A stretch of 64,000 bases of DNA from an uncultured Kiritimatiellota bacterium (GCA_934635045.1 CAKTZA010000011.1:7061-71060); one strand, 5' to 3'; shown: positions 26,458-35,072, counted from the stretch's first letter. Numbers and translations: made by a program. The notes: a model not told the origin generated them from the sequence alone.

Positions 26458-26477
26458 GATAAGGAGGGCAGTTGGCT

Positions 26478-27599
26478 TCAGATTCGGCCTGGCAGGATAA
26501 AGTAGCGCGCATCGTCGCGGCCAGGATGCCGGTTCAGCCGTTCAGGCGGTGTCGGCAACTGCGAGGCGACAAGGTAAAAGAACACGGGCAGGAGCACCTG
26601 CAGAAAGGCGAGCGCCGTTGCTCGGCTCAGGCCAAGTTTAACCTGTCGCAAAAGGACATAGGCAGAGAAAAGCGTCGGCAACAGGAACTGGGATTGGTCT
26701 GGCACAAAGTAGCGCACGAAAAACAAGAAGTTGATGACAAAGAGCAAAAACAAGAAAGCATCAGCGCCCTTCGTCAGACGCATACGCACAAGCGTGTCGC
26801 GCAACGTTCGACGGTTCCACCACGCCAACATGAACGGAACCGCGAACGAGAGCGCCGCCAACGCAAAGTTGAACGCCGTCTGCGTCATGTTCGTCGGGAA
26901 AATCCCGGCGACCTTTGCGCCGTAGGCTCCAACCAAGACATCTCGCGGCCCGCGCGTCACAAGATGATACAGCCAGAAAGACGCTCCCAACAGCCACCCT
27001 AACGCCGCGCACACGACGCCGCCTACGCGGCAAACGCCACGGCGAACCAACGCAATGGCCAGAAGAGCAAGAACGGGCCACGCGAGGATTGCGAAATTGT
27101 GAATGCCGAGGTGCAGTCCGGAAATGAGCGCCAGAAGGGAAAGGCGCCGTGCGTTCGCATGAGCCTTGTGTGCGTCTGACGTCGGCCCCGCTTCCGCAAG
27201 GGACAGCAGCAAGGCCGTCTCAAAAGCCGTGAACGCCAGGTTCATTGTCTGGACTTCGGCGACCGTCGAAAGCCACCAGAGCATCTGCGACAAACCAAAC
27301 AGCACCGACAGCAGCACCTTCCGCGTGCAAAGATAAAGGCCGGCGACGGAGAGCGCGCCAAAGAATGCCGAGACGAGCGTCACGGCAAAAGGCGTCTTCG
27401 CGACAAGTCGGCAAAATGCCACATAAAACGGATGTGCGTTGGAGAATTGAGGGCCGCAAACCCATTCAGCGTGATTCAAGACCCAGTCCTGAAACTCGGC
27501 CGAATCCCCCCAGCCGAAGCCACGTTGGGCCGTGAGCGCGTAGAGGGCGAAGAACCCCAACACGAGAAAGAGAAACCGGCTCGACGTCCGTTTCAGCAC
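26478..27599 (-). CDS. DUF2723-type polytopic membrane protein
   Basis: 373 residues with about nine predicted membrane helices. The hallmark of this family appears near the N-terminus: GWGDSAEFQDWVLNHAEW, then HPFYVAFCRL, which resembles the first-loop acidic motif of GT-C type transferases. The C-terminus (PPERLNRHPGRDDARYF) is soluble. The start is GTG, directly abutting the parA stop (TAA-GTG), so it is coupled to parA. Its GC content is visibly lower than its neighbours. Probably a lipid-linked sugar transferase by fold analogy; function unproven. Confidence 0.75.
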   Translation of the reverse strand: MLKRTSSRFLFLVLGFFALYALTAQRGFGWGDSAEFQDWVLNHAEWVCGPQFSNAHPFYVAFCRLVAKTPFAVTLVSAFFGALSVAGLYLCTRKVLLSVLFGLSQMLWWLSTVAEVQTMNLAFTAFETALLLSLAEAGPTSDAHKAHANARRLSLLALISGLHLGIHNFAILAWPVLALLAIALVRRGVCRVGGVVCAALGWLLGASFWLYHLVTRGPRDVLVGAYGAKVAGIFPTNMTQTAFNFALAALSFAVPFMLAWWNRRTLRDTLVRMRLTKGADAFLFLLFVINFLFFVRYFVPDQSQFLLPTLFSAYVLLRQVKLGLSRATALAFLQVLLPVFFYLVASQLPTPPERLNRHPGRDDARYFILPGRI

Positions 27600-28547
27600 T
27601 TAGGCGCTTTCCGTCTCGTCGGCCACGTTGCTGGGCGCAACTTCTTCAGCGGGAGCAACAACAGGTTCGGCAACGGGTGCGGACGCGTCCTCGGTCGCCG
27701 GTGCGGAAGCCTCGGCGGGCGGCGCAATCGGTGCCGTCGGCGCCTGAACAGGCGGCGGCGCGGCGAAGCGCGTCGGGTTCTTCGCCATGAACTCCCATGC
27801 GAACGCCTTGTACGCCTCGGCCCCCTTCGAGCGCGCGTCGAGGAAGACAACCGGCGTGCCCATCGACGGCGCCTCCGAGACGCGCACGTTGCGCGGGATC
27901 ACCGTCTCGTAGACCTTCTCGCCGAAGTGGCCGCGCACCTCCTCGATCACGTCCGTCGTCAGCCGCGCGACGGAGTTGACCATCGTGAAGACGATGCCGT
28001 TGAGCTCCAGCGCGGGATTCACCCCCGCGCGCAGCTTCTCGATCGAGCCTGTGATGAGCGCGAGGCCGTCCATCGCCAGGTATTCCGCCTGCGTCGGGAT
28101 GAGGACGGAGTCCGTCGCCGCGAGCGCGGACGTCATGACGAGGCCCAGGGACGGCGGGCAGTCGAGGATGATGTAGTCGAACGCGCCCGACTCCTTCACC
28201 GGCGCGAGCACCTTGCGGATCACCTCCAGCCGGTCGTCGCGCATCGCGAGCTCGACTTCCGCGCCCGCGAGGTCGACTTCGGACGGGATGACGTTCAGGT
28301 TGTTCCACTTCGTGGGCTGGATGACGTCCGCAACGTCCTTCGAGCCGACGAGCACCGGATACATCGAGACGCCCGGCTGCTTTTCGAGGCCGAGGCCGAG
28401 CGTCGCGTGCGCCTGCGGGTCGAGGTCGATCACCAGCACCGCGCGCTTGCGGGCCGAGAGCGCCGCCGCGAGGTTGACGACGGTCGTCGTCTTGCCGACG
28501 CCGCCTTTCTGGTTTGCGATCGCAATGACTTTTGTCTGACGTTCCAT
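27600..28547 (-). CDS. ParA-family ATPase (Soj-like) with Pro/Ala/Glu-rich tail
   Basis: 315 residues. The deviant Walker A is KGGVGKTTT at residues ~13-21, with IDLDPQAHATLG (Walker A-prime) and IILDCPPSLGLV (Walker B) following. The core ends near residue 255. A tail of ~55 residues then repeats Pro, Ala and Glu (APTAPIAPPAEASAPA), atypical for chromosomal ParA. The ATG at 28547 is chosen over an in-frame TTG 6 bases upstream. No parB or parS site is seen in the window, so its partner is elsewhere or it positions something other than the chromosome. Gene order: YchJ protein, unknown, parA, DUF2723, GT2. Confidence 0.9.
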   Translation of the reverse strand: MERQTKVIAIANQKGGVGKTTTVVNLAAALSARKRAVLVIDLDPQAHATLGLGLEKQPGVSMYPVLVGSKDVADVIQPTKWNNLNVIPSEVDLAGAEVELAMRDDRLEVIRKVLAPVKESGAFDYIILDCPPSLGLVMTSALAATDSVLIPTQAEYLAMDGLALITGSIEKLRAGVNPALELNGIVFTMVNSVARLTTDVIEEVRGHFGEKVYETVIPRNVRVSEAPSMGTPVVFLDARSKGAEAYKAFAWEFMAKNPTRFAAPPPVQAPTAPIAPPAEASAPATEDASAPVAEPVVAPAEEVAPSNVADETESA

Positions 28548-28556
28548 AATCAAGAA

Positions 28557-29087
28557 TCAAAAAAGCTTTCCGTTCTTCTGCAGCTCGGCGATGTTGCCCT
28601 TCGCGCTGCGGTTGATCTCGCGCAGCCACAGCTCCACGAGCGCGACGTCCCACGGCTCGTCCACGCACTGGATGACCGCCGCGAACTTGTCGCCCGACGC
28701 AATGACCGACTCCTTCACGCGCGCCGTGACGGCCGAGAGCCGGTCGGTCACGATCTGCTCGGAGAAGTTGTCGGACTTCAGGTGGTAGCCGTACTGGAGG
28801 ATCCGCAGATGCTCCTCGTGGCTGCGGAGAAAGTTGAAGTATTCCTGCGCCGCCTCGCCGAAGCCCTCGAACTCGGCCTCCTGGAAATGCGGCAGGATGA
28901 CGCGCGGCTGATGCGCCTCCAGCCGCCCCTCGCGGATGCGGATCTTCCCCGGGAAGTCCGCCAGCTCCGAGACGAGGTGGTAGTTGACGAGCGTGTTGCC
29001 GAACGTCTCCAGCCGGTGCGACGGCTCCAGCAGAAACCGCGCGCTCTTCGCCGCGTACCAGCGGTCAAACTCGGGATTGGCGCTCAC
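28557..29087 (-). CDS. Conserved-looking protein of unknown function
   Basis: 176 residues, mostly helical and soluble, with no signal peptide or membrane segment. It starts with GTG at 29087, whose GTGA overlaps the stop of the YchJ-type gene, so it is translationally coupled to it. Noticeable segments are RWYAAKSARFLLEPSHRLETF, cut here into RWYAAKSARFLLE and PSHRLETF, plus YHLVSELADFPGKIRI and HEEHLRILQYGY. I do not recognise the family. It is followed by parA after a 9-base gap. Confidence 0.75.
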   Translation of the reverse strand: MSANPEFDRWYAAKSARFLLEPSHRLETFGNTLVNYHLVSELADFPGKIRIREGRLEAHQPRVILPHFQEAEFEGFGEAAQEYFNFLRSHEEHLRILQYGYHLKSDNFSEQIVTDRLSAVTARVKESVIASGDKFAAVIQCVDEPWDVALVELWLREINRSAKGNIAELQKNGKLF

Positions 29088-29587
29088 TTTCCCTTTCCGC
29101 AGCACTTCTTGTACTTCTTGCCGCTTCCGCAGGGGCACGGGTCGTTGCGGCCGACCTTCGGCTCTTCGCGCACGATCGGCTTCTCGCCGATCAGCTCGCC
29201 GTCCGCGAACTTCCAGCCGTCCGCCTCCTTCACGAACTGGGAGACCTCGTGGTGGTTGCAGAATTCGCCGTTCGCCGTGTAGAGCGCACGGAACTCGACG
29301 ACGCCCTCCGCATCGCCCTTCTGGCCGCCCTCCGTGCGGATGATCTCAAGCCCATGCCATTCGGCCGCGCGCGACCAGCCCTTCGAGGTCTCCGCGTCAA
29401 ATTCCTCCTGCACGGCCTTCGTGGCGCTCGTGCGGAGAAAATCGACGTCGCCCGTCACGTAAGAGGAATAGCGGGCGCGCATCAGCGCCTCCGCCGTTTC
29501 GGCTTTCGCCGCACCAGAGATGATCGGCCCGCAGCATTCGCCGAAGGTCTTGCCGGACTTGCAGGGACAAAGTTCTGTGCTTTCCAT
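29084..29587 (-). CDS. YchJ/UPF0225-type protein with two SEC-C zinc motifs
   Basis: 167 residues. The N-terminal zinc motif is CPCKSGKTFGECCGP, then a central NTF2-like region starting AETAEALMRARYSSYVTGD and including FRALYTANG. The C-terminal SEC-C motif is NDPCPCGSGKKYKKCC. This domain order matches YchJ family members, whose role is poorly known. It heads the run to GT2 and has an extended -10-like TGG-TAAAAT 12 bases before its ATG. Confidence 0.9.
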   Translation of the reverse strand: MESTELCPCKSGKTFGECCGPIISGAAKAETAEALMRARYSSYVTGDVDFLRTSATKAVQEEFDAETSKGWSRAAEWHGLEIIRTEGGQKGDAEGVVEFRALYTANGEFCNHHEVSQFVKEADGWKFADGELIGEKPIVREEPKVGRNDPCPCGSGKKYKKCCGKGK

Positions 29588-29599
29588 AATTGACTGCGT

Positions 29600-29605
29600 A
29601 TTTTA
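29600..29605 (-). promoter_or_regulatory. Promoter -10 (extended) for the YchJ-type gene
   Basis: TGG-TAAAAT on the minus strand, 12 bases before the ATG at 29587; predicted leader of about 6 bases. Confidence 0.5.
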
Positions 29606-29644
29606 CCAAAATCTGCCCTCAAAAGGCAATGCGGTTCGTGTCTT

Positions 29645-30301
29645 TTAGCCTGTCGGCATGACGTGCCACAGCAGACAGAAGAAATGGCAGATGGTGCCGG
29701 CCAAGACGAAGATGTGCCAGACCATGTGCGCGTACGGCAGCGACTTCCACAGGTAGAAGACGCAACCGAGCGTGTAGAGCCCGCCGCCCAGCGACAGCCA
29801 CATCGTGCCGAGGCCATGCAACGCGCGCACGAGCGGCACGATGGCCAAGAGCGCCATCCACCCCATGACCACGTAGGCGAGCGTCGAGAGGAAGCGGAAG
29901 CGTCCGACCGTCTTCACCTTGACGAAGACGCCCACAAGCGTCGCGCCCCACTCGATGCCGAAGATCGTCCAGGCGAGCGCCGGATGCTCCGGCCGCAGCG
30001 TGACGAGGCAGAACGGCGTGTAGCTGCCCGCAATGAGGAAGTAGATCGAGATGTGGTCAAGCACGCGCAAGACGGACTTCGCCGGACGGTACGAGACGGC
30101 GTGGTAGGCCGACGACGTCGCATAGAGAAGAATCATGCAGGCGCCGAAGATCGCGCCGCTCGTCACCTTCCACGGCACGGCGACGCCACTCTGGACGCCC
30201 TGCCACACCAGAAGCGCCAGCATCGCCGCACCGAGGTGCGACCCGACGACGTGCGTCACCGTGTTGGCGATTTCCTCGCCGCTTGTCTGCTCCCTCGCCA
30301 T
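29645..30301 (-). CDS. Hemolysin III/TrhA (PAQR-type) membrane protein
   Basis: 218 residues from the ATG at 30301, with seven predicted helices. Family motifs: EEIANTVTHVVGSHLGAA at the N-terminus, YATSSAYHAV with its metal-binding His, RVLDHISIYFLIAGSYTPFCL, and HIFVLAGTICHFFC near the end. The three conserved histidines are present. The family is a PAQR relative, linked to membrane-energetics homeostasis in E. coli. The longer frame upstream to 30385 would overlap the Trp-rich gene and lacks support. Confidence 0.9.
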   Translation of the reverse strand: MAREQTSGEEIANTVTHVVGSHLGAAMLALLVWQGVQSGVAVPWKVTSGAIFGACMILLYATSSAYHAVSYRPAKSVLRVLDHISIYFLIAGSYTPFCLVTLRPEHPALAWTIFGIEWGATLVGVFVKVKTVGRFRFLSTLAYVVMGWMALLAIVPLVRALHGLGTMWLSLGGGLYTLGCVFYLWKSLPYAHMVWHIFVLAGTICHFFCLLWHVMPTG

Positions 30302-30326
30302 TTCTACCAGACTCCGTTTGAATGCG

Positions 30327-31481
30327 TCATTTCGGTGCGTCCTGTTCGTGCGTCGTCCAGCGGATGAGTCCCCAGAGGAGCGCATGTGCCGTTTCGCCGC
30401 ATGGTGTCGTGACGCGCTCGTAGAACGTCCAGAACTTCGACCAGTTGCGATCGACCGCCGGCACCCAGCGAATCGGGAAGAGCGAGAGGAAGCGTCCGTA
30501 CCGCGAGCCGTCCGCCGCGACGGACGATTCCCAGAACGGCCACAGGCGGAAGTACGTGTCGTCGGGCCGGCTCACCCAGAATGGGAAGACCCGCGTCTCG
30601 TCCGGCAGCAGTTCCACGAGCCGCCAGCCGAAGCGCGTGATCTCGTCCTCCTTCGTTCCGTCGAGGTAGCGGAAGTTGTCGATGTGCTCGTAGAACGGGA
30701 AGACGCTCGTGCGCGTACGCTTCGTGAAGCGCTCGATCTCGACGAGCGGCCATGGGTAGCGCCCCCGCCAGCCATCCGACGTCTCGGCAAACGAGAAGAA
30801 CGGCGGCAAGAAGAGCCATTGCTGCTCGCGCTCGCGGTCGACGCGCCCCAGAAGCGGCCAGAGCATCCAGCTCGTCCCCGCACCGCCCGTGTCACGGTCA
30901 GCGAACGAGGTCTTCCTGTTCCAGAGCGGCCAGAGGACAGTCGTATGGTCGTCCGCCCGGTTGTGGCTCGTCACGTAGAACGGCCAGAAGCCCCACGAGC
31001 CGTCGTCCCGCCAGTGGAAGAACGGGAACAGGACGGCGTTCGTCGTCAGCCACGCCTGATCCTTCGGACGCGGCATGCGGTAGCGCATCCAGACGGGCCA
31101 GAGGACGAACTCCCAGTCGTACATCATCAGGACGTGCGGATGCCGCCCGTAGATCGGGAACAGCCCCCAATAAGAGGAAGCATCCACACTTTTCCCTTCC
31201 GCACTTTTTTCTTCTTCCTTCTTCCTTCTTCCGTCCACGCCGTTCCACCAGAGCGGCAGAATGTCGAACTGGTAGCCGCCGTCGGCGTTGGACTGGTAGT
31301 GGGTGAAGAAGCAGAATCGCCACCAGTCGCGGTGGGAGGTGAAGAGCGGCCAGAGGACGTCCGTCGTCTCGGCCTCGTGCGACCAGAACGGCCGCAGCGC
31401 GTAGAAGTCCTGCTCCGGCTTCTGCTGGTAGAACGGCAGAACCTGAAACGCAACAGCGAGGAGTGGGAGTGTGAGAGTCAT
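30327..31481 (-). CDS. Trp/Phe/Pro-rich repeat protein, unrecognised family
   Basis: 384 residues with a short hydrophobic start (TLTLPLLAVAFQVLPFY) that may be a signal peptide. The body is built of repeating units ending in an aromatic-proline-aromatic signature: LRPFW, LWPLF, ILPLWW, LFPIYG, LWPVWM, LFPFFHW, FWPFYV, LWPLW, LWPLLG, YPWPLV, FPFYEH, FPFWV, LWPFWE, LFPIRW. They are spaced roughly 15-45 residues apart. Such periodic aromatic strands suggest a beta-barrel or beta-propeller. A Lys/Glu-rich insert (RRKKEEEKSAEGK) encoded by a polypurine run interrupts one unit. The ATG overlaps the stop of the truncated GxxExxY gene (ATGA). Confidence 0.8.
   Translation of the reverse strand: MTLTLPLLAVAFQVLPFYQQKPEQDFYALRPFWSHEAETTDVLWPLFTSHRDWWRFCFFTHYQSNADGGYQFDILPLWWNGVDGRRKKEEEKSAEGKSVDASSYWGLFPIYGRHPHVLMMYDWEFVLWPVWMRYRMPRPKDQAWLTTNAVLFPFFHWRDDGSWGFWPFYVTSHNRADDHTTVLWPLWNRKTSFADRDTGGAGTSWMLWPLLGRVDREREQQWLFLPPFFSFAETSDGWRGRYPWPLVEIERFTKRTRTSVFPFYEHIDNFRYLDGTKEDEITRFGWRLVELLPDETRVFPFWVSRPDDTYFRLWPFWESSVAADGSRYGRFLSLFPIRWVPAVDRNWSKFWTFYERVTTPCGETAHALLWGLIRWTTHEQDAPK
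31191..31232. repeat. Polypyrimidine repeat inside the Trp-rich gene
   Basis: TTCTTCC units on the plus strand, read in frame on the minus strand as a Lys/Glu-rich insert between two aromatic repeats. Related in sequence to the runs at 22381, 44149 and 57520. Confidence 0.65.
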
Positions 31482-31813
31482 TGGAACCGTCGAATCAAGG
31501 AACGGGTGTGGCGATGCCTGCGGTGCTCAACACGGAGGGGTCGGAGGTCGGGAGGCACGGAGAGGGGGAAGAAGCGTTTGCTTCTGGGGCTCGTTGGGGC
31601 TGAATCCGACAACACGATGCCCTTGTAGACGACCGGGCAGGGAACTTGGCGTTCCACCTTCAGGCCGCGCTGCTGCAGTTCCCAGCAGAGCGCAGACTCG
31701 TAGGCCTCTTCCTTCAGCCCGCAACCGAGCTCGCGATGAACCTCAATCGCCGCGCCGATGATCCGTTCGGTCAGCTCCCTCTCGACTCCCTCGAACTTCT
31801 TCTCTCCGTTCAC
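31478..31813 (-). CDS. GxxExxY family protein, C-terminally truncated
   Basis: 111 residues. The first ~70 match the family: ELTERIIGAAIEVHRELG, GLKEEAYESALCWEL (the GxxExxY motif is GLKEEAY), LKVERQVPCPVVYKGIVL. Family members continue for a further ~55 residues with an acidic/ELK segment resembling a nuclease-like core. Here that part is replaced by a Pro/Arg-rich tail (SPRSKRFFPLSVPP and beyond) translated from the inverted-repeat arm. It is probably non-functional or altered. The stop overlaps the ATG of the Trp-rich protein. Confidence 0.7.
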   Translation of the reverse strand: MNGEKKFEGVERELTERIIGAAIEVHRELGCGLKEEAYESALCWELQQRGLKVERQVPCPVVYKGIVLSDSAPTSPRSKRFFPLSVPPDLRPLRVEHRRHRHTRSLIRRFQ

Positions 31814-31902
31814 GTCCCCTCACCTTCCATTAGTCAGTCAATCCTTCACACACGCCTCCGCGCCTCCCAATCTCCATCACCTCCGTGTTCAGCGCCGCAG
31901 GC
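31516..31902. mobile_element. Inverted-repeat element carrying a truncated GxxExxY gene
   Basis: The left end at 31516-31538 and the right end at 31880-31902 are inverted copies of one 23-base sequence (core AACACGGAGG / CCTCCGTGTT) with 21 of 23 positions matching. Similarity extends further inward (GGGAGGCaCGGAG against GGGAGGCgCGGAG), so the arms are roughly 50 bases. The element brackets the GxxExxY gene. A cargo-free copy is at 38948-39029. No target-site duplication or transposase was seen. Confidence 0.6.
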
Positions 31903-31948
31903 ATCATGTCTGTCAGCGCCGCAGGCTTCTCCCCTTCCGTCCCCTCCT

Positions 31949-34900
31949 TCACTTCGCCAGTTTCTTCACTTCCTCGAACTCGCGCTTCTCGAAGTCGGAC
32001 AGCTCGCCGAGGCGCGACTGAACCTTGCGGATCGTCACCTTCGCGTGCTGCTTGTCGCCGGCCTTCAGCTGGACGCGCACGAGCGAGACGAGCATGCGCA
32101 CGTCCGCCTCGCGTCCGTTCGGCCCCTTCGAGAGCTCGCACGCCTTGCGGATGCACGACTCGGCCTCGGCGAAGTCGCGGTTCTGGTCCATCAGGATCGA
32201 GCCGAGCGTCTCCCACGCGACATACAGCCCCGGCGCGGCCTTGACGGCCTTGCGCGCGTAGGTCTCGGCCTCCACGAGCCGCTGCGTCCGCCGCAGGACT
32301 TCCGCGAGGTCGTTCAGCGCGAGCGCGACGGGCTGCGGCGCGTTCGCGGCCTTGCGCAGGAACGTCTCCGCCTCGGCGAGATTGCCGCGCCCGAACGCGA
32401 GCGAGCCCATGACGTAGTTCGCGAGCGGCGCGTTGCGGTTCCGGCGCAGGACGTCGCGCGCGTGCTGCTCGGCGTTCTCCTTGTCGTCGAGCGAGATGTC
32501 GAGGCCGAGCACGAGATCCTGCGTCGCGGGGATGCCCGGACGCGCCTTGGCGGCGGCGGCGAAGGCGTCGCGCGCCGCCTTGCGGCCCGCCTCGCCCTTC
32601 TTCAGGAGCGCAAAGCCCTTCGTCGTCTGCACGTGGTAGTCGTAGGGGTCGGTCGCCTGCTTCTCCATCGTCGGCAGGATCACGTCGTTCAGCCGCTTCT
32701 CCAGCGCGGCCTTCGCCTTCGGATCCTTCGCCGCGTCGATCTGCTGCATCGTGACGGCCGCGAACAGCGACCACGCCTGGAGGTCCTTGCCGTCCTTGTC
32801 GATCGCCTTCTGCACGTGCTCCGCCGCCGCCGTCAGGTCGTTCTTCATCATCGACACCATCGCGAACTCCAGCTGCGCGCGCTTGTCGTCGCCCGCGACG
32901 GCCGCCGCGCGCTCCAGGTATTCGAGCGCCTTCGCGGCGTTCCCGTCAAGAAGCTCCAGCCGCATGAGGCCCAGCAGCGCATCGTGGTCGCGCGCGTTCT
33001 TCTCCAGGACGCCCTCGTAGATGCGGCGCGACTTCTTCTGGTCGTTCTCGTTCGCGTAGAGCGCGGCCATCATGTTCAGGAGCGACGAGCGCTTGTCGGA
33101 CGGCACGAAGTCGATCGCGCGGCGGATCTGCGAGAGCGCGTCGCCCGGACGCCCCGACTTCGCCCAGGCGTGGCCGAGGCGGACGAACACGTCCGGATTG
33201 CGGATGTAGCCGTAGTAGGTGCCGAGGCGCCAGAGCACGTAGCGGCGCTTCGCGTCGTCCACGGCGGCCTTCAGCGTGCGCTCCAGCTCGCGCTTCTTCG
33301 CGACGGCCGACGGATGGTTCGCGCCGATCATCGCGACCTCGTTGAAGACGGCGCAGATGTTGTCGCGGTCGATCTCGTTCAGGACGAGCTCGTACATCTT
33401 CCAGGCGTCGTCGTCGCGGTGCTTGTCCTGAAGCCAGACGCCGCGGTTGTTCGCGACGAAGCCGAGGTGGCGGCGCAGGGAGAAGCGCAGCCGGTCGACG
33501 GGGTTCGGCACCGTGCCGGCGTGGTAGCTGCCCCAGCCCTTCGGGGCTTCGAGAATCGCGTCGTATTCCTTCCACGCCGTCCAGTCCGGCACGTGCGCCT
33601 CGTCCGCGCCGAAGAACAGAAACTCGGGCACGGGTGTCTTGTTCGCCGCGTACCAGAGGTCGGGCGCGCCCCAGATCGCGACCTTCTGCGCGACGGACGG
33701 ATCGGCGGCGAACCAGTCCTGGAGGAACGGCAGGACGCCCAGCGTGAGCGTCGTGCGCAGCTCGGCGTTCTTCTCGCCGCCGACGCCCTCCTGCGCGACA
33801 AGCTCGCCGAGCCGCGCGAGGTAGTCCTCGTCCTGGTCGCGCGCGAGCGAGATGACGTGGAGCGGACGCCCCGCCTCGGCCGCGACGAGCTTCAGGTGGT
33901 TGTCGAGCACGCCGTCCGAGACGAACCACGTGCGGTCGCCGAGATCCTGCACGACCTTGCGCGCGATCCGGTCGGCGAACGCACCCCGGTCGCCGTCGAA
34001 CGCGAACAGGTTCCAGAGACACGAGACGACGAGGACGAACGCGAGGACGCCCCCCGCGACGAGCGCGACGACGCGCCTCCGATACAGCCACCAGAACGCG
34101 ACGAGGTAGCCCGCGACACACGCGGCAAACGCGCTCGACGCGACCGGCAGGATGCCGTACGGCTCCATCACCGTGCTCGGCGCGAGCGGCGTCGCCACCG
34201 CGAGGATCGCCGCGAAGGTCATCGCCGCGTGGAAGAGCCACGGCACGAGGGTCGGCGACTCATTGAACGCCTTTTGGCTGGAGAAGAGCGACGTCACGAA
34301 CGGCAGCGTCGCGAAGAGCGCGACGAAGAGCCAGCCCGGCGTCTTGTACCACGCCTTCATCTCACGCGCGAGGCCGCCGAGGTGGTCGCCCAGCGCGAGG
34401 CCGAACCAGCCCGCCGCGAAAAGCGCCGTCAGGAAGCCGACGAACAGGAAGAGGAAAAGCGCGAGATACGGCTTGCGCCCCTGCTTCAGCGCCGCGCACG
34501 TCAGCGTCGCGAGATAGAACGGCAGAAACGCGAAGACAAGCGCCGAATCGCAGAACGCGAGGCCGCAGAGAACGCCCATCAGCGGCGCGAGCCCCCATAC
34601 CGCGCCCTTGCGCCACCCGAAGAACGGCACGGCGACGAGGAGCGTCACGAGCGCCCAGAGGAAGTCGAAGAGGCGCGGCTCCAGATGCGTCGCGGCGCTC
34701 CGCACGGCCGGCGTCAGGACGAAGACGACGGCGGCGACGGCGCCCGCGAGCGTCGCGAGGAGGTCCTTCTGCGGCAGCGTCTCGTCCGCCCGCACGCGCG
34801 CGGCGACGAACGCCGAGACGAGACCGTAGAGGGCCATCGCGGCGAGCGCACCGCAGATCGGCGCGATCAGGTTCCCGCCGCCGAGCAGCTTCGCGAACGC

Positions 34901-35059
34901 CGCCATCAGCGGATATTCGCACGCGCCCACGTCGAGCCCCTTCCAGAGCGCGATCAGCCGCGCGCTGTCGCCGGGATAGGCGTAGCCCGCGAGCGAGGCA
35001 AAGAAGAGGACGGCGGCAACCGCGCCGAGGGCAAGGGCGATGAGAGAGTTCTTTTTCAT
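31949..35059 (-). CDS. Polytopic membrane protein with long C-terminal TPR superhelix
   Basis: 1036 residues. The N-terminal ~370 residues hold about ten membrane helices with the YPGDSARLIALWKGLDVG and EYPLMAAFAKLL pattern seen in DUF2723-like proteins. A soluble region follows, then from ~570 a run of tetratricopeptide repeats (NPDVFVRLGHAWAKSGRPGDAL; NAAKALEYLERAAAVAGDDK; ALNDLAEVLRRTQRLVEAE; read in segments) reaches the end. It is likely a sugar-transfer or assembly scaffold at the inner membrane. The ATG at 35059 is 7 bases after a TATACT box (near-leaderless). The frame extends 12 residues further upstream, but that lies in the promoter. Confidence 0.8.
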   Translation of the reverse strand: MKKNSLIALALGAVAAVLFFASLAGYAYPGDSARLIALWKGLDVGACEYPLMAAFAKLLGGGNLIAPICGALAAMALYGLVSAFVAARVRADETLPQKDLLATLAGAVAAVVFVLTPAVRSAATHLEPRLFDFLWALVTLLVAVPFFGWRKGAVWGLAPLMGVLCGLAFCDSALVFAFLPFYLATLTCAALKQGRKPYLALFLFLFVGFLTALFAAGWFGLALGDHLGGLAREMKAWYKTPGWLFVALFATLPFVTSLFSSQKAFNESPTLVPWLFHAAMTFAAILAVATPLAPSTVMEPYGILPVASSAFAACVAGYLVAFWWLYRRRVVALVAGGVLAFVLVVSCLWNLFAFDGDRGAFADRIARKVVQDLGDRTWFVSDGVLDNHLKLVAAEAGRPLHVISLARDQDEDYLARLGELVAQEGVGGEKNAELRTTLTLGVLPFLQDWFAADPSVAQKVAIWGAPDLWYAANKTPVPEFLFFGADEAHVPDWTAWKEYDAILEAPKGWGSYHAGTVPNPVDRLRFSLRRHLGFVANNRGVWLQDKHRDDDAWKMYELVLNEIDRDNICAVFNEVAMIGANHPSAVAKKRELERTLKAAVDDAKRRYVLWRLGTYYGYIRNPDVFVRLGHAWAKSGRPGDALSQIRRAIDFVPSDKRSSLLNMMAALYANENDQKKSRRIYEGVLEKNARDHDALLGLMRLELLDGNAAKALEYLERAAAVAGDDKRAQLEFAMVSMMKNDLTAAAEHVQKAIDKDGKDLQAWSLFAAVTMQQIDAAKDPKAKAALEKRLNDVILPTMEKQATDPYDYHVQTTKGFALLKKGEAGRKAARDAFAAAAKARPGIPATQDLVLGLDISLDDKENAEQHARDVLRRNRNAPLANYVMGSLAFGRGNLAEAETFLRKAANAPQPVALALNDLAEVLRRTQRLVEAETYARKAVKAAPGLYVAWETLGSILMDQNRDFAEAESCIRKACELSKGPNGREADVRMLVSLVRVQLKAGDKQHAKVTIRKVQSRLGELSDFEKREFEEVKKLAK

Positions 35060-35066
35060 GGGACGT

Positions 35067-35072
35067 AGTATA
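35067..35072 (-). promoter_or_regulatory. Promoter -10 (extended) for the TPR gene; near-leaderless
   Basis: TGC-TATACT on the minus strand, 7 bases before the ATG at 35059; predicted leader of about 1 base. Confidence 0.55.

Noticed and set aside
31646..35068. 1140-residue plus-strand frame opposite the TPR gene
   Set aside because: Composition is Arg/Glu/Val-rich without domain structure, and it runs across the inverted-repeat element; it is a shadow.
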